The position numbers were made by a program, and so were the translations under genes. A model generated the notes under the pieces. That model had not been told where the DNA came from. It saw only the letters and a list, made by a program, of their open reading frames with translations, and searched no databases. DNA of 64,000 nucleotides from Planctomycetaceae bacterium (GTDB lineage: Bacteria > Planctomycetota > Planctomycetia > Pirellulales > Pirellulaceae), in the NCBI GenBank assembly GCA_012959465.1, contig DUDC01000207.1, positions 9,875-73,874 on the forward strand. Reading direction: 5' to 3'. This document shows, in pieces, positions 8,582-17,600 of this stretch. The number at the start of each line of letters is the position of its first letter. Positions within the stretch are counted from its first letter, which is position 1.

Positions 8582-10639
8582 CTAATTCGTCACGGGTAAC
8601 CAAAGGAGGAAGGTCGTGCCATCGCTACTGGTTGATTCCAGTTCTAAGTCCCCCTGCATCGCGCGAGCGATTCGACGGGAGAGACTGAGCCCGAGTCCGA
8701 CGCCAGGTGCGGAACGCGCGGCATCATGGGCCGATTTGCTGAACGGGCGGAAGAGCCGGCCCCTGACTTGTGTGTCGATTCCGGGTCCGAAATCGCGAAC
8801 TCGTACTTCGACGCGTTTACCCGCCAACTGAACCGACAATTCGATTTTCGCTGGTTGCTCCTTCGACATGCCGTATTTGCAGCTGTTATCGATCAGGTTC
8901 GCCACAACCCGTTCCAAGCCGGCGTGCTCGGCTTTGACGAACAAGGACGTATCGCCAGACGGAAATCGCGTCTCCAATTTAACCTCGGCCCGGTCGCAGC
9001 GTTGGTCCAACCGCGGGATCACATCTTCCAAGACACGTACAACATCGATCTCCCCAATCCTCAGGCCCAGTGACCCCCGCTCCAGCTGTGAATACGCCAA
9101 CACGTTTTCAACCAAGTGAGCCAATCGGTGAGCCTCCTTCTTCAGCGTCGAGACGTATCGGTGTCGCTTGTCACCGTCCAAACCCTGGTCGCCAACTAGC
9201 AGATCCGTATAGAGTTGAAAGGTCGTCAGTGGTGTCCGCAATTCATGAGTTACCGCGGAAACAAACGCCGCGCGTCGATCACTTATTCGCATGACGGCGA
9301 ACAACAGGACACCAACGGTCACGGACGCCAGGACGAGCCAAGTCCAGGCAAACGCCAAGGTGGTAAGCAGCCGATTGCCAATCTGTGGCACAAAATCCAA
9401 CTCACCTGGCACCAAGATGACGGGCAAAGATGCGAGCACTCGGTAGCTGTTGGCCGCTTCGACGTCGACCGCCGGTTCCAAGCGAGCGTTTGGTAACAGA
9501 TCGACGACCTGATCGACCAACCATGGCCGCAACCCTTTCCAATCCAGCAGGCAACCTTGCACTTGGTCCTCACCTCGCACGCGCATGCGTCGCGCCAGAA
9601 CCAGCATGTCGCCTTTCCAGAAACTGCCTAACGGCCCCATTCGAATATTTGCGGGCAGGTGCATGTTTCGGTTGTCCTCAACGTTATAGTCAACGAATTG
9701 ACGAACGTTGTTGCCCACATTGATCAACCGCTGACTAAGATCCTGCTGTTGTTCCAACGCTCCCTTTGTTTGGGCTCCCTTTCCCTGACGGCTTGTCGGT
9801 TTCCTTGCACGTCGTTGCGCGACTGTGACGACCTCCACTGTGTCCTCGTCGGCAGATGGCAACTGTCGACTAAAATCGCCGACCGTGACATTGGTGGAAA
9901 ATCTCTGCCAGAGCTCGCCGACAGGTTGGGTATGGGCTAGCGGCGCCGAGGTAAGTCTCATCCCAGCATCAGAACTGGAAAAATAGAGTTGCACAAATGG
10001 TGTCGCCGACTCAGTAACTCGCGCAGGTGGCGCCACCGTTGGAAGAACAAAATTCGTCGGTCCAGCGGGAATTTGTTGCGATCCACTCTGCGAAAATTGC
10101 TGGAACAGTTCCTGTTGCGCAGGTCGGCCTTGCGGTACATAGACCTGCCTCTGTTGTCGAGCCTGTTGTTGGTGAGTTTGTGGACCCTGATTCTCCGACT
10201 GTTGAGACGGAGCGGTCGGAGCCGGATTGAGAGGCGTTAGTTGGCGATAGGCCGGTTGATTTGCCTGAACACCGCCCGCTTGGACACCGCCAGGCTGAAC
10301 ACCCACGGGAGACCAATTTGCCTGCCCCGCTGGAGCGTTGGTCGCCTGATCCTGCCCTCGAATCTGCACGTCAGCTCGGTACGAGTTGCTGTTGCTCGCA
10401 TCGAGTGGTAACTGGTCACCGACGTACAGCATATGTTGACGAGCACTCTCTTGGATAATCAACGGCATCAACGCCGAGTCGATTCTCCAAAGTGCCAGTC
10501 GTTCGCTCGACTCCGCTACCTCTCGACGTTGCTCCTCGTGCACGCTGGTAACCGCTCGTACGGTCAGCCAAGCCATAACGCCAGTGATACTCATGACGCA
10601 CGTTGCGAAAATCAACCAGACAACGATCGGGCATTTCAT
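8582..10639 (-). CDS. Sensor histidine kinase with large Gln/Pro-rich extracytoplasmic region
   Basis: This 685-residue sensor kinase pairs with the response regulator upstream; their reading frames overlap by ATGA, so translation is coupled. It has TM1 (residues 5-27), an extracytoplasmic region of almost 400 residues, TM2 (about 423-448), HisKA with SAVTHELRTPLTT (phospho-His near residue 464), and HATPase_c with NLIDNSCKYG, VRDFGPGI and GVGLGLSLSRRIA. No clear HAMP domain lies between TM2 and HisKA. The sensor region includes a low-complexity stretch of about 120 residues rich in Gln, Pro and Ala (GGVQAGGVQANQ, HQQQARQQRQ), which is unusual for a ligand-binding domain. Its position among secreted heme proteins suggests, but does not prove, that it controls some of them. 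Confidence 0.93.
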   Translation of the reverse strand: MKCPIVVWLIFATCVMSITGVMAWLTVRAVTSVHEEQRREVAESSERLALWRIDSALMPLIIQESARQHMLYVGDQLPLDASNSNSYRADVQIRGQDQATNAPAGQANWSPVGVQPGGVQAGGVQANQPAYRQLTPLNPAPTAPSQQSENQGPQTHQQQARQQRQVYVPQGRPAQQELFQQFSQSGSQQIPAGPTNFVLPTVAPPARVTESATPFVQLYFSSSDAGMRLTSAPLAHTQPVGELWQRFSTNVTVGDFSRQLPSADEDTVEVVTVAQRRARKPTSRQGKGAQTKGALEQQQDLSQRLINVGNNVRQFVDYNVEDNRNMHLPANIRMGPLGSFWKGDMLVLARRMRVRGEDQVQGCLLDWKGLRPWLVDQVVDLLPNARLEPAVDVEAANSYRVLASLPVILVPGELDFVPQIGNRLLTTLAFAWTWLVLASVTVGVLLFAVMRISDRRAAFVSAVTHELRTPLTTFQLYTDLLVGDQGLDGDKRHRYVSTLKKEAHRLAHLVENVLAYSQLERGSLGLRIGEIDVVRVLEDVIPRLDQRCDRAEVKLETRFPSGDTSLFVKAEHAGLERVVANLIDNSCKYGMSKEQPAKIELSVQLAGKRVEVRVRDFGPGIDTQVRGRLFRPFSKSAHDAARSAPGVGLGLSLSRRIARAMQGDLELESTSSDGTTFLLWLPVTN

Positions 10640-11343
10640 CCGTCACCCTCCGCAGCTACGAACATATAGCCTCGCCCTCGAATCGTGACGATTCGTTCTG
10701 GGGTCTCACCGCCATCGCCAATCTTCTCACGCAGCCGTCCCACATGTACGTCAATCGTGCGAGTGTGAACACCTTGTGGGTTCAATTTCCACACACGTTC
10801 AATCAGCTCATCGCGACCCACCGGTCGGCCGCGCTGTGAATAGAGGTACCACAATAAATCGGCCTCACGCTCGGAAAGATCAGCTGTTTGACCACTAGAC
10901 CACGAGACCATTTTGCGGACGAAATCGACTTGACCGTTGTTTCCCAGGTCAATTCGATCACGCATCATGTCGTTTTGCGGGTAACGCCTCAGCACTGCAT
11001 CGATTCGCGCGAGCAGTTCCGACACGCTAAACGGCTTGACGACGTAGTCATCGGCACCCTGCCGCAATCCCTTCACGCGCAGCTGCTCCTCGCCCCGTGC
11101 GGTCAGCATGATGACCGGCAGCGAGGGGTGGCTCTCTCGAACACGCTGTAGAACAGCGAAACCGTCAAAGTCCGGTAACACGACGTCCAACAAGACCAAG
11201 TCCGGTATTGTCGAATGGATCAGTTCGATGGCTGTTGTGGCATCCTCGGCCTCCAAACAAGCGAAACCCGACCCCTCAAGGGCGTCTCGAACGCCCTCCC
11301 GAATCGCAACATCGTCCTCGACAATCAGGATCTGACGCGTCAT
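10636..11343 (-). CDS. OmpR/PhoB-type response regulator
   Basis: At 235 residues it has a receiver domain (1-120) with the acidic pair E9-D10-D11, the phospho-acceptor Asp53 in LVLLDVVLPDFDG, the Thr in MLTARG and Lys in VVKPFS. A winged-helix DNA-binding domain follows (about 135-230; LSEREADLLWYL, TRTIDVHVGRLREKIG, IVTIRGRGYMF). It heads a two-gene operon with the histidine kinase (4-bp overlap). A Shine-Dalgarno GAGAG lies 6 nt before the ATG, and a perfect TATAAT box about 50 nt upstream is a likely promoter. Target genes cannot be read from the sequence. Confidence 0.95.
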   Translation of the reverse strand: MTRQILIVEDDVAIREGVRDALEGSGFACLEAEDATTAIELIHSTIPDLVLLDVVLPDFDGFAVLQRVRESHPSLPVIMLTARGEEQLRVKGLRQGADDYVVKPFSVSELLARIDAVLRRYPQNDMMRDRIDLGNNGQVDFVRKMVSWSSGQTADLSEREADLLWYLYSQRGRPVGRDELIERVWKLNPQGVHTRTIDVHVGRLREKIGDGGETPERIVTIRGRGYMFVAAEGDG

Positions 11344-11391
11344 CGATCACTCTCTTCAATATCCCAGCCCGGCCACAGTACCCGATACGAT

Positions 11392-11397
11392 ATTATA
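11392..11397 (-). promoter_or_regulatory. Candidate -10 box for the two-component operon
   Basis: On the minus strand this reads TATAAT, about 50 nt before the response regulator ATG. The best -35 match is TTGTTC with a short 15-nt spacing, so the -10 is convincing and the -35 weak. Confidence 0.4.
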
Positions 11398-11477
11398 GAG
11401 GGCAGGTTTGGAGAACAATGTAAACGGGCCGTAACGAGGCAAAATCAGGCGAATCAGCGTTCCATCCGAACCGCATG

Positions 11478-14444
11478 CTACCGCTGAAAGACCGCAGCGT
11501 CAGCGTCACCACCCGACTTCAGGAACGCCAGTAGATCCAGTATTTCTTCGTCGCTGAGGGTATCCAACAGCGATTCTGGCATCATCGAAGTCTTCGAGGG
11601 AAATTGCTCGTCGATGGAATCTCGCGCTATTCCGGTGAATTTCCCCGGTTCCAACATGTTCGTGATCACCGACATGTTCTTTCCGCCGAGGTTGGCCACT
11701 TTCCCGATGACCGTTCGGCCATCCTCCAGCACAAAGACGGTTGCTTGATATTGGTCCGACACGACCTTACTGGGTTCGATCAGCGACTCCAAAAGGTACT
11801 TGTTGTCGAACCGTTTTCCGACGCCGGTCAAGTCCGGACCAATGATCCCGCCTCGGCCTTGAACACGGTGACACTTGAAACAATTCGCGGCAGCGAACAT
11901 TTTGCTTCCCCGTTCAAAGTTTCGTTTGCCGGGACTATCGGCCTGCTCCAACAACTCGGCAACGGTCCATTTTTTGACAAAATCACGAGGCGGTCCTTCT
12001 GGTGGCGACTGACTGAGTGGCGTCTCGATCAGGACAGCCAAACTTTCCCGCTCGCCGTCCGACATCGACGCAGCCGCCTCGGAACGAATGTTCTTCAAGA
12101 ATCCTTGAAAGCTGTGCCCACCACGATGTGTTCCCGACTGAAGAAACCACTCAAAATAGTCGGTGCGGAGTTGCGGAGACCACCCCTCCTTGGCGTTGCG
12201 GAGGAACAGCGCGTAATTGATTTGTTCTTCCTGTGTCGGTGACGACTGCAATAGGCCGACGGTTCTTTCCACGATGTCCGACGCGTTCAAGAAAATCAAC
12301 ACTCTGGCAAGTTCCTGGTCGAGAATCGAGTCTCCGGCTGGAAACGCTGCGTTGACTTGCTTGAGGACTCGTTGCCGCTGTGACGCATTTGGCGCTCCGT
12401 GTCGAGCAAACGTAACACCATAAACTCGCAGCAAGGAAAGTCGCTGGCCTACCGTTAATTCCTGCCACTTCAATCTGGATAATGTGCCCACCACTGTCTC
12501 GCTGGGATTGTCCGCAGCACACCGCGCCAGGGCGAGAGTCGCTTGCAACAGGGTTTCAACGTCTTTCTCGCGGACAACACGGTTGGCCCAAGTCTCAACG
12601 GGTCGATGTTCGATTACCGTACGAGCGGCGAAACGCACAAACCGGTCACTGTGCGACAGGCACTGCCAGGCCGTCTCGATCGCTCCGGCGTCGTCGCCAT
12701 GAATTAGGTCTTCGAGCTTGTGTCGCATCGTTCGGAGTTTGCGTCCGTCCTTGTTTTTCCCATCGGCCTTTTCCGTACTCTCTTTACCGGTGTACTTGAT
12801 CCGGTAGAGACCGGATTGTGTCCGACGGCCACCGGTGGCAAAGTAGATGGCCCCATCGTGCGGGTTGACGACAATGTCCGTCAATGCAAATGGCGAAGCG
12901 GTGGCAAACAACTCGGCTTGCCCCGTATAGGAACTCCCGTCTGCTTGCAGATGCACCGCGTACAATTTTCCGAAGCTCCAGTCACAGACAAACAACGCGT
13001 TTTGATATTTAGCTGGAAATTTTGCCCCGTAACCGAAAACGATTCCCGTCGGGGATCCAGGGCCAATATCTACCGCCGCGGGTAAACTGTCAGGATAGAA
13101 ATTAGGCCATTTTCCCGTTCCGGAACGCCAACCGAATTCGCTGCCCGCGGTTGCGTGACACACACGAGTGGGTCGATACCACGGACTGCCAATGTCCCAT
13201 TCCATATCGGCGTCGTAGGTGAACAACTCGCCGTCTGCATTAAACGCAATATCGAATTCATTGCGGAAACCTGCGCTGACCAACTCGAATTCCCGACCCT
13301 CCGGATCTGTCCGGCAGATCCAACCACCTGGCGCCAATTTTCCGACCGCGTGACCTCCGGCATCCCACATCCGCGGGAGCAGTTGGTCTTCCTGCCAAAC
13401 CTGAGTCAATAGAGACCCGCTAATTTCCGTTAGATCCGTGTGATTGCCAGCACAGATGTAGAGCGACTTCCCGTCCGGCGAGAGAATCACTGCATGCGGC
13501 CCATGCTCGCCACCACCCTTGAGAGTCCGCAGCTTCAACGTCGTGTCGAACTGGTCGTCACCATTGGTATCTCTCACACGGTACAGGCCTTGTTCTTTCT
13601 CACCGGCGACCACGTAGAGACTGTCAAAGGCATACAGTAGACCGTGCGCCGTACCGACATCGACCGCAAGTGTCTCGATCTGAATCTGGTCCGGTCCGTC
13701 CTTATTCGGTGGCGTAATCCGATAGAGTTTTCCATATTGGTCCGACGTAATCAGCCTTCCCTTCGGATCCACTGTCAGTGAGACCCACGATCCCTGCTCG
13801 GCCATCGGTACGGAGTATAGTAACTCAACTTCAAACCCCTTCAGGACCGTAACCGATTCGGCCGGTGTGGCTGTCACCTCACGAGGAACACGCGCCGCGG
13901 TAAGACGTTCAGCGGTAAGACGTTCAGCGGTTACGCTCGTCCAGGGCTCCGAACCAATCGGCCCGACAACATGGGCTTTCGCCCATCCCTCTTTGGCTGC
14001 GCCTTGTCGCCAATCGTCTCTTTGTTTCGTGGCCACTAACCACTTATCATCCGTTACCCAGCTGGTCTCAGCTAGATCCGTCTTGACGTCGATACGACCA
14101 ACCAGGCCGGCCGGTCCGCCGGCGTTTCGACCAGCGATCGCGATAATATTTTCACCCGGTCGTAGATGCATGGAAATGTCCGCTCGCACGGGCTGTTCCC
14201 ACGAACGGTTTTCCAAGACCTTCTGGCCGTTCACAAATGCCACCATCTGGTTATCGCATGCCGCCACGATCGAACAGCTCTTGGGACTGCCAACGACATT
14301 AATGACCAAGCGGAAATAAACGATCTCTGATGGTGTTGCACTGTCCCAGATCCATTGAGCGGTCGCAGCATCTCGCGCCGCCGCCGAACCGGCGTTCAAG
14401 GCCACTGCCGTTGCTAGCAGTATGGAAAATGTACAAGACCGCAT
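11478..14444 (-). CDS. Secreted c-heme protein with glucose/sorbosone dehydrogenase-like propeller
   Basis: This 988-residue protein starts with a signal peptide (MRSCTFSILLATAVALNAGS) and a beta-sandwich domain (about 25-160; FVNGQKVLENRSWEQPV). A propeller of the PVC dehydrogenase type follows (about 190-560; VLKGFEVELLYSVP). Next come HEAT-like helices (about 580-800) and a Pirellula-type heme domain with CFKCHRVQGRGG near residue 856. The ending DEILDLLAFLKSGG matches the family. It is probably an extracytoplasmic oxidoreductase that passes electrons to its own c-heme. A 15-bp tandem duplication adds the repeat LTAERLTAERLTA near residue 180. It lies upstream in the transcription direction of the two-component pair and downstream of another heme protein; 165 bp with two repeats separate it from the latter. 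Confidence 0.88.
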   Translation of the reverse strand: MRSCTFSILLATAVALNAGSAAARDAATAQWIWDSATPSEIVYFRLVINVVGSPKSCSIVAACDNQMVAFVNGQKVLENRSWEQPVRADISMHLRPGENIIAIAGRNAGGPAGLVGRIDVKTDLAETSWVTDDKWLVATKQRDDWRQGAAKEGWAKAHVVGPIGSEPWTSVTAERLTAERLTAARVPREVTATPAESVTVLKGFEVELLYSVPMAEQGSWVSLTVDPKGRLITSDQYGKLYRITPPNKDGPDQIQIETLAVDVGTAHGLLYAFDSLYVVAGEKEQGLYRVRDTNGDDQFDTTLKLRTLKGGGEHGPHAVILSPDGKSLYICAGNHTDLTEISGSLLTQVWQEDQLLPRMWDAGGHAVGKLAPGGWICRTDPEGREFELVSAGFRNEFDIAFNADGELFTYDADMEWDIGSPWYRPTRVCHATAGSEFGWRSGTGKWPNFYPDSLPAAVDIGPGSPTGIVFGYGAKFPAKYQNALFVCDWSFGKLYAVHLQADGSSYTGQAELFATASPFALTDIVVNPHDGAIYFATGGRRTQSGLYRIKYTGKESTEKADGKNKDGRKLRTMRHKLEDLIHGDDAGAIETAWQCLSHSDRFVRFAARTVIEHRPVETWANRVVREKDVETLLQATLALARCAADNPSETVVGTLSRLKWQELTVGQRLSLLRVYGVTFARHGAPNASQRQRVLKQVNAAFPAGDSILDQELARVLIFLNASDIVERTVGLLQSSPTQEEQINYALFLRNAKEGWSPQLRTDYFEWFLQSGTHRGGHSFQGFLKNIRSEAAASMSDGERESLAVLIETPLSQSPPEGPPRDFVKKWTVAELLEQADSPGKRNFERGSKMFAAANCFKCHRVQGRGGIIGPDLTGVGKRFDNKYLLESLIEPSKVVSDQYQATVFVLEDGRTVIGKVANLGGKNMSVITNMLEPGKFTGIARDSIDEQFPSKTSMMPESLLDTLSDEEILDLLAFLKSGGDADAAVFQR
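13901..13930. repeat. 15-bp in-frame tandem duplication inside the 988-residue heme protein
   Basis: TAAGACGTTCAGCGG occurs twice in perfect tandem and is flanked by partial copies. It encodes the LTAER repeat in the linker between the sandwich domain and the propeller, so it changes the linker length without breaking the frame. Confidence 0.85.
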
Positions 14445-14522
14445 AGGATGAACCTCCGATGAAGACGATTGAATTGTATCTCAACTGGTGTCCCTTACGT
14501 CAGGGCGGGGGCGGACTGCATT

Positions 14523-14547
14523 ATCCCTCGCTGACGCTTCGGGTTAC
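14523..14547. repeat. Intergenic repeat family B, copy 1
   Basis: ATCCCTCGCTGACGCTTCGGG followed by TTAC. It is a direct repeat of the copies at 14584-14608 and 18619-18643, and lies between two heme-protein genes. Confidence 0.75.
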
Positions 14548-14583
14548 GAATCGCTGTGCGTGAGAGAGGTGAACTGGTTTGGC

Positions 14584-14608
14584 ATCCCTCGCTTACGCGC
14601 CGGGTCAA
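14584..14608. repeat. Intergenic repeat family B, copy 2
   Basis: ATCCCTCGCTTACGCGCCGGG followed by TCAA. It is the more diverged copy and directly abuts the stop codon of the 1301-residue heme protein. Confidence 0.7.
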
Positions 14609-14609
14609 G

Positions 14610-17600
14610 TCAATGGGACGAACCCAATTCATGAATTGTATTGTGAATCGTGCCGTTCACCTCCTCACCACCACTGCCTTTCAAGGAGTAAACGATTTCC
14701 ATGCACCAGGTCGGCTCAATTCCCTCGATCGCTAGGAACACAGCTCGCCCCCCGTCGGAAACGTCAACTCGGTCGATCTTCAACTTCTTCTCATCGTAGT
14801 GTTTCGATCCGTACGACTGAGTGCGTTTCAATGACCATGTTTTCACTGCGTAGTTTTTGATTTGCATGGCCTGTTCTGCATCGAGCGGCTCGGTGAATCG
14901 CAATGACACTCCGTTCTTGTGCGCGCGTAACCCCACCGGCAGATGAACCGGTTGCCCCGTATACCGGAGGCGATAGAAACCGCCGGGCTGGTGCTGATTT
15001 CCCGCCCAGGCGAACATCCCACTCAAATAAAGCTGCTTGTCTACCGGATGAAAGCGACCACGCATGACGCCTGTTGGAAACTGCGGAATCGGAAGCTCGC
15101 ACATCCCTCCTTGCACCTGACCGTTTTCTAACTTCTCGTGGGGCACGACAAAAACTTTGCCGTAGCCGTAGGAGAGGTTCAAGAGAGAGCCATTAAGGGG
15201 TCCCCAGGCCGGGCTGTCCACCCAGAGCAGTTCGGCCGGCGAGCGGTCGAAGCTGTTGGTAATCCAACACAACGGCGCCGTCATCGCTTCGTCGGATGTA
15301 TCGGTGATGTCATGATACCCGAACATGTTGCCATAGAACTGACCGGGCTTCACCCAATTGATTCGATTCTTCGGATTCCAATGCCCCTCTTGGTCAGTGA
15401 CAATAAATGTGCCGTCTGGATTTAGGCAAACACCATTTGCGGCACGAAAACCCACCGCAACTATATCCGTCCGTTTTCCATCCGGGCTAACTCGAAGCAG
15501 CGTGCCGTGGTGCGGCACCAGCGCCGGTAACGCGTGTCGCGCAGACTTGGCGTAGTAAAAATACCCCGCATCATCGATCTGCAATCCCATGGCAAATTCA
15601 TGAAAATGGTCCGTTACCTGGTGGTCGTTATTAAAACTGACATAGTGATCCACTTCGCCGTCAGCATTCAAATCCTCTAGGACTGCCAACTGGTCACGAC
15701 AGGTGACGAAAATCTTGCCCTTGTGATACTTCACTCCCAGAGGTTGGAACATCCCCGACGCGATCCGTCGCCATCGCAGCGTTGCTGTTTTATTCTCCGT
15801 CGACAGTCCACTCAAACCACTGACCATCCAGACGTCACCATCCCATGCGGTGACGACCACTTGGTCACCGCCGGGCAGGAAGTCGTGTCCAGTCAAACGC
15901 ACACGGGACTGCCACGGATTCACGGTCGGACGCGTCAACACATCAATGGCAAATGGCCCGTCACCCGATCCGATGGTGGCGGTGGTTTCAATCTCTCCCC
16001 ATCGAGGCGGGCCACCCTGAGTGTACCGAGTGAGAGACTCTGGTTGCGGAAGCGTGGCCGTATCCATCCACTTGCGCCAGGGTTGCCCCTCGGGTAATGA
16101 CACAAACCAAACGACAAACTCGGCCGCATCGCCCGCAGGAATGGTCAACCGAAGATCGCCGTCCTCCGCCAGTTTGAACGAGGCACTTTCCGGCAGACCG
16201 GTCACACCGGCAACCAGTGCACCGTCGGACAGGGCAGCTGTGCCAGCTGCACCACTACCCTCCACGAACTGACCCGCCGGCTTGGACTTCACTAGATTCG
16301 CGACTTTGCCAGCCGAGGCAACCAGCCGCCAATGGGAAACCAAATCCTTGCCTGCGGTGGCCATCGTCGGTTTCTCGAGGGCCGACTGGTACAAGCGAAC
16401 CTCTTGAATTTGGCCTCGCCAATGGGGATCCGTTGGGAAGTTATCGGTCGAGTACCCAATGCGTATCACGTGACCGTCGACTGCGCTCTTCGGCTGTAGT
16501 TCGCCACGGGCATCCAGTTCTCCATCGATATACAGTTGTAGTTCTCCCTTTCGGCTGTCAAACACGGCCGCCACGTCGTGCCATTTGCCATCCGCCACGC
16601 GGCGTTTCGAAGAGACCGCGCCAACCCAGCCGATGTCGTAGCAGAGTCTTCCCCCACGGACAAACAGTGCTTTTCCGTCGGCCAACCAAGGCGAATCCGG
16701 CTTGGTCTTGGCGAAAATCACACCGTCCTTGCGAGTCTTAATCCTGGCGACGATCGTAAAATCGCGACCCGTCATATCAAAGACTTGCCCCTCAACAATC
16801 TCGACAAATCGCTTTCCGTCGAACTTGACGGGCCCGGCGGCCTGTTCCTTACTCGACGCTTTTTCTTCCACTGAACTAAGGACTGCGATCTTCGTTCCGT
16901 CGCTCAGCGCAACCTGCGAGAACGCGCCACGACGGCGAACGACCCGCATAGTAAGTGGAACTTGCCTCGCTCCAACATTCAAAACGCGGGCGAAAATAGG
17001 CCGTTCGACATCACCGTACGACTGCGGTGATTCCAAAACGGCAACGCGGCCGACCGTGTATTCGATAATTGCTCGCTGGTCATAGTGATAAAGTCCCTTG
17101 TAGTGCGCCCATTGTCGAGGTAGGGGGCCATAGCGACGACCGTCGCGTCCCTCGATTCGTGGGTCGTCAAACGAACCCGTTTCCGGATCCGCCCAGCCGG
17201 GCCCCGTGGGAATGCTGGCGTGGACGTCACCTACGACGCGAGGATGGATATTGTGCCGGCCGTTGAAGTGAATCCCGTTCCAATCGATATAGCCACTTCC
17301 GGTCCACGCCGCTGCCATCCTCATCGTGTCGTGATCAAACACCATCCAGCTACGTCCCCGTGAAACACCGCCCGCCCCCTTATCCAATCGAACCGCTATT
17401 CCCTTGTAGGCAAAGTTCTCGCCTTTACCACCAACCTCAAAGGTATTGGTCATCGTCGGGCCATAGTCCATCGTTACCCACGGTTCATACTTGACCGGTG
17501 CCGGACCGCGTGTGTCTCCAATAGGCAGTCCAGCCAAGTAGCTTTCCGACAGGTCGACGAACTGGGACGAGTTGAACCGCTGCAGGTAAGCCGAGCGGAT

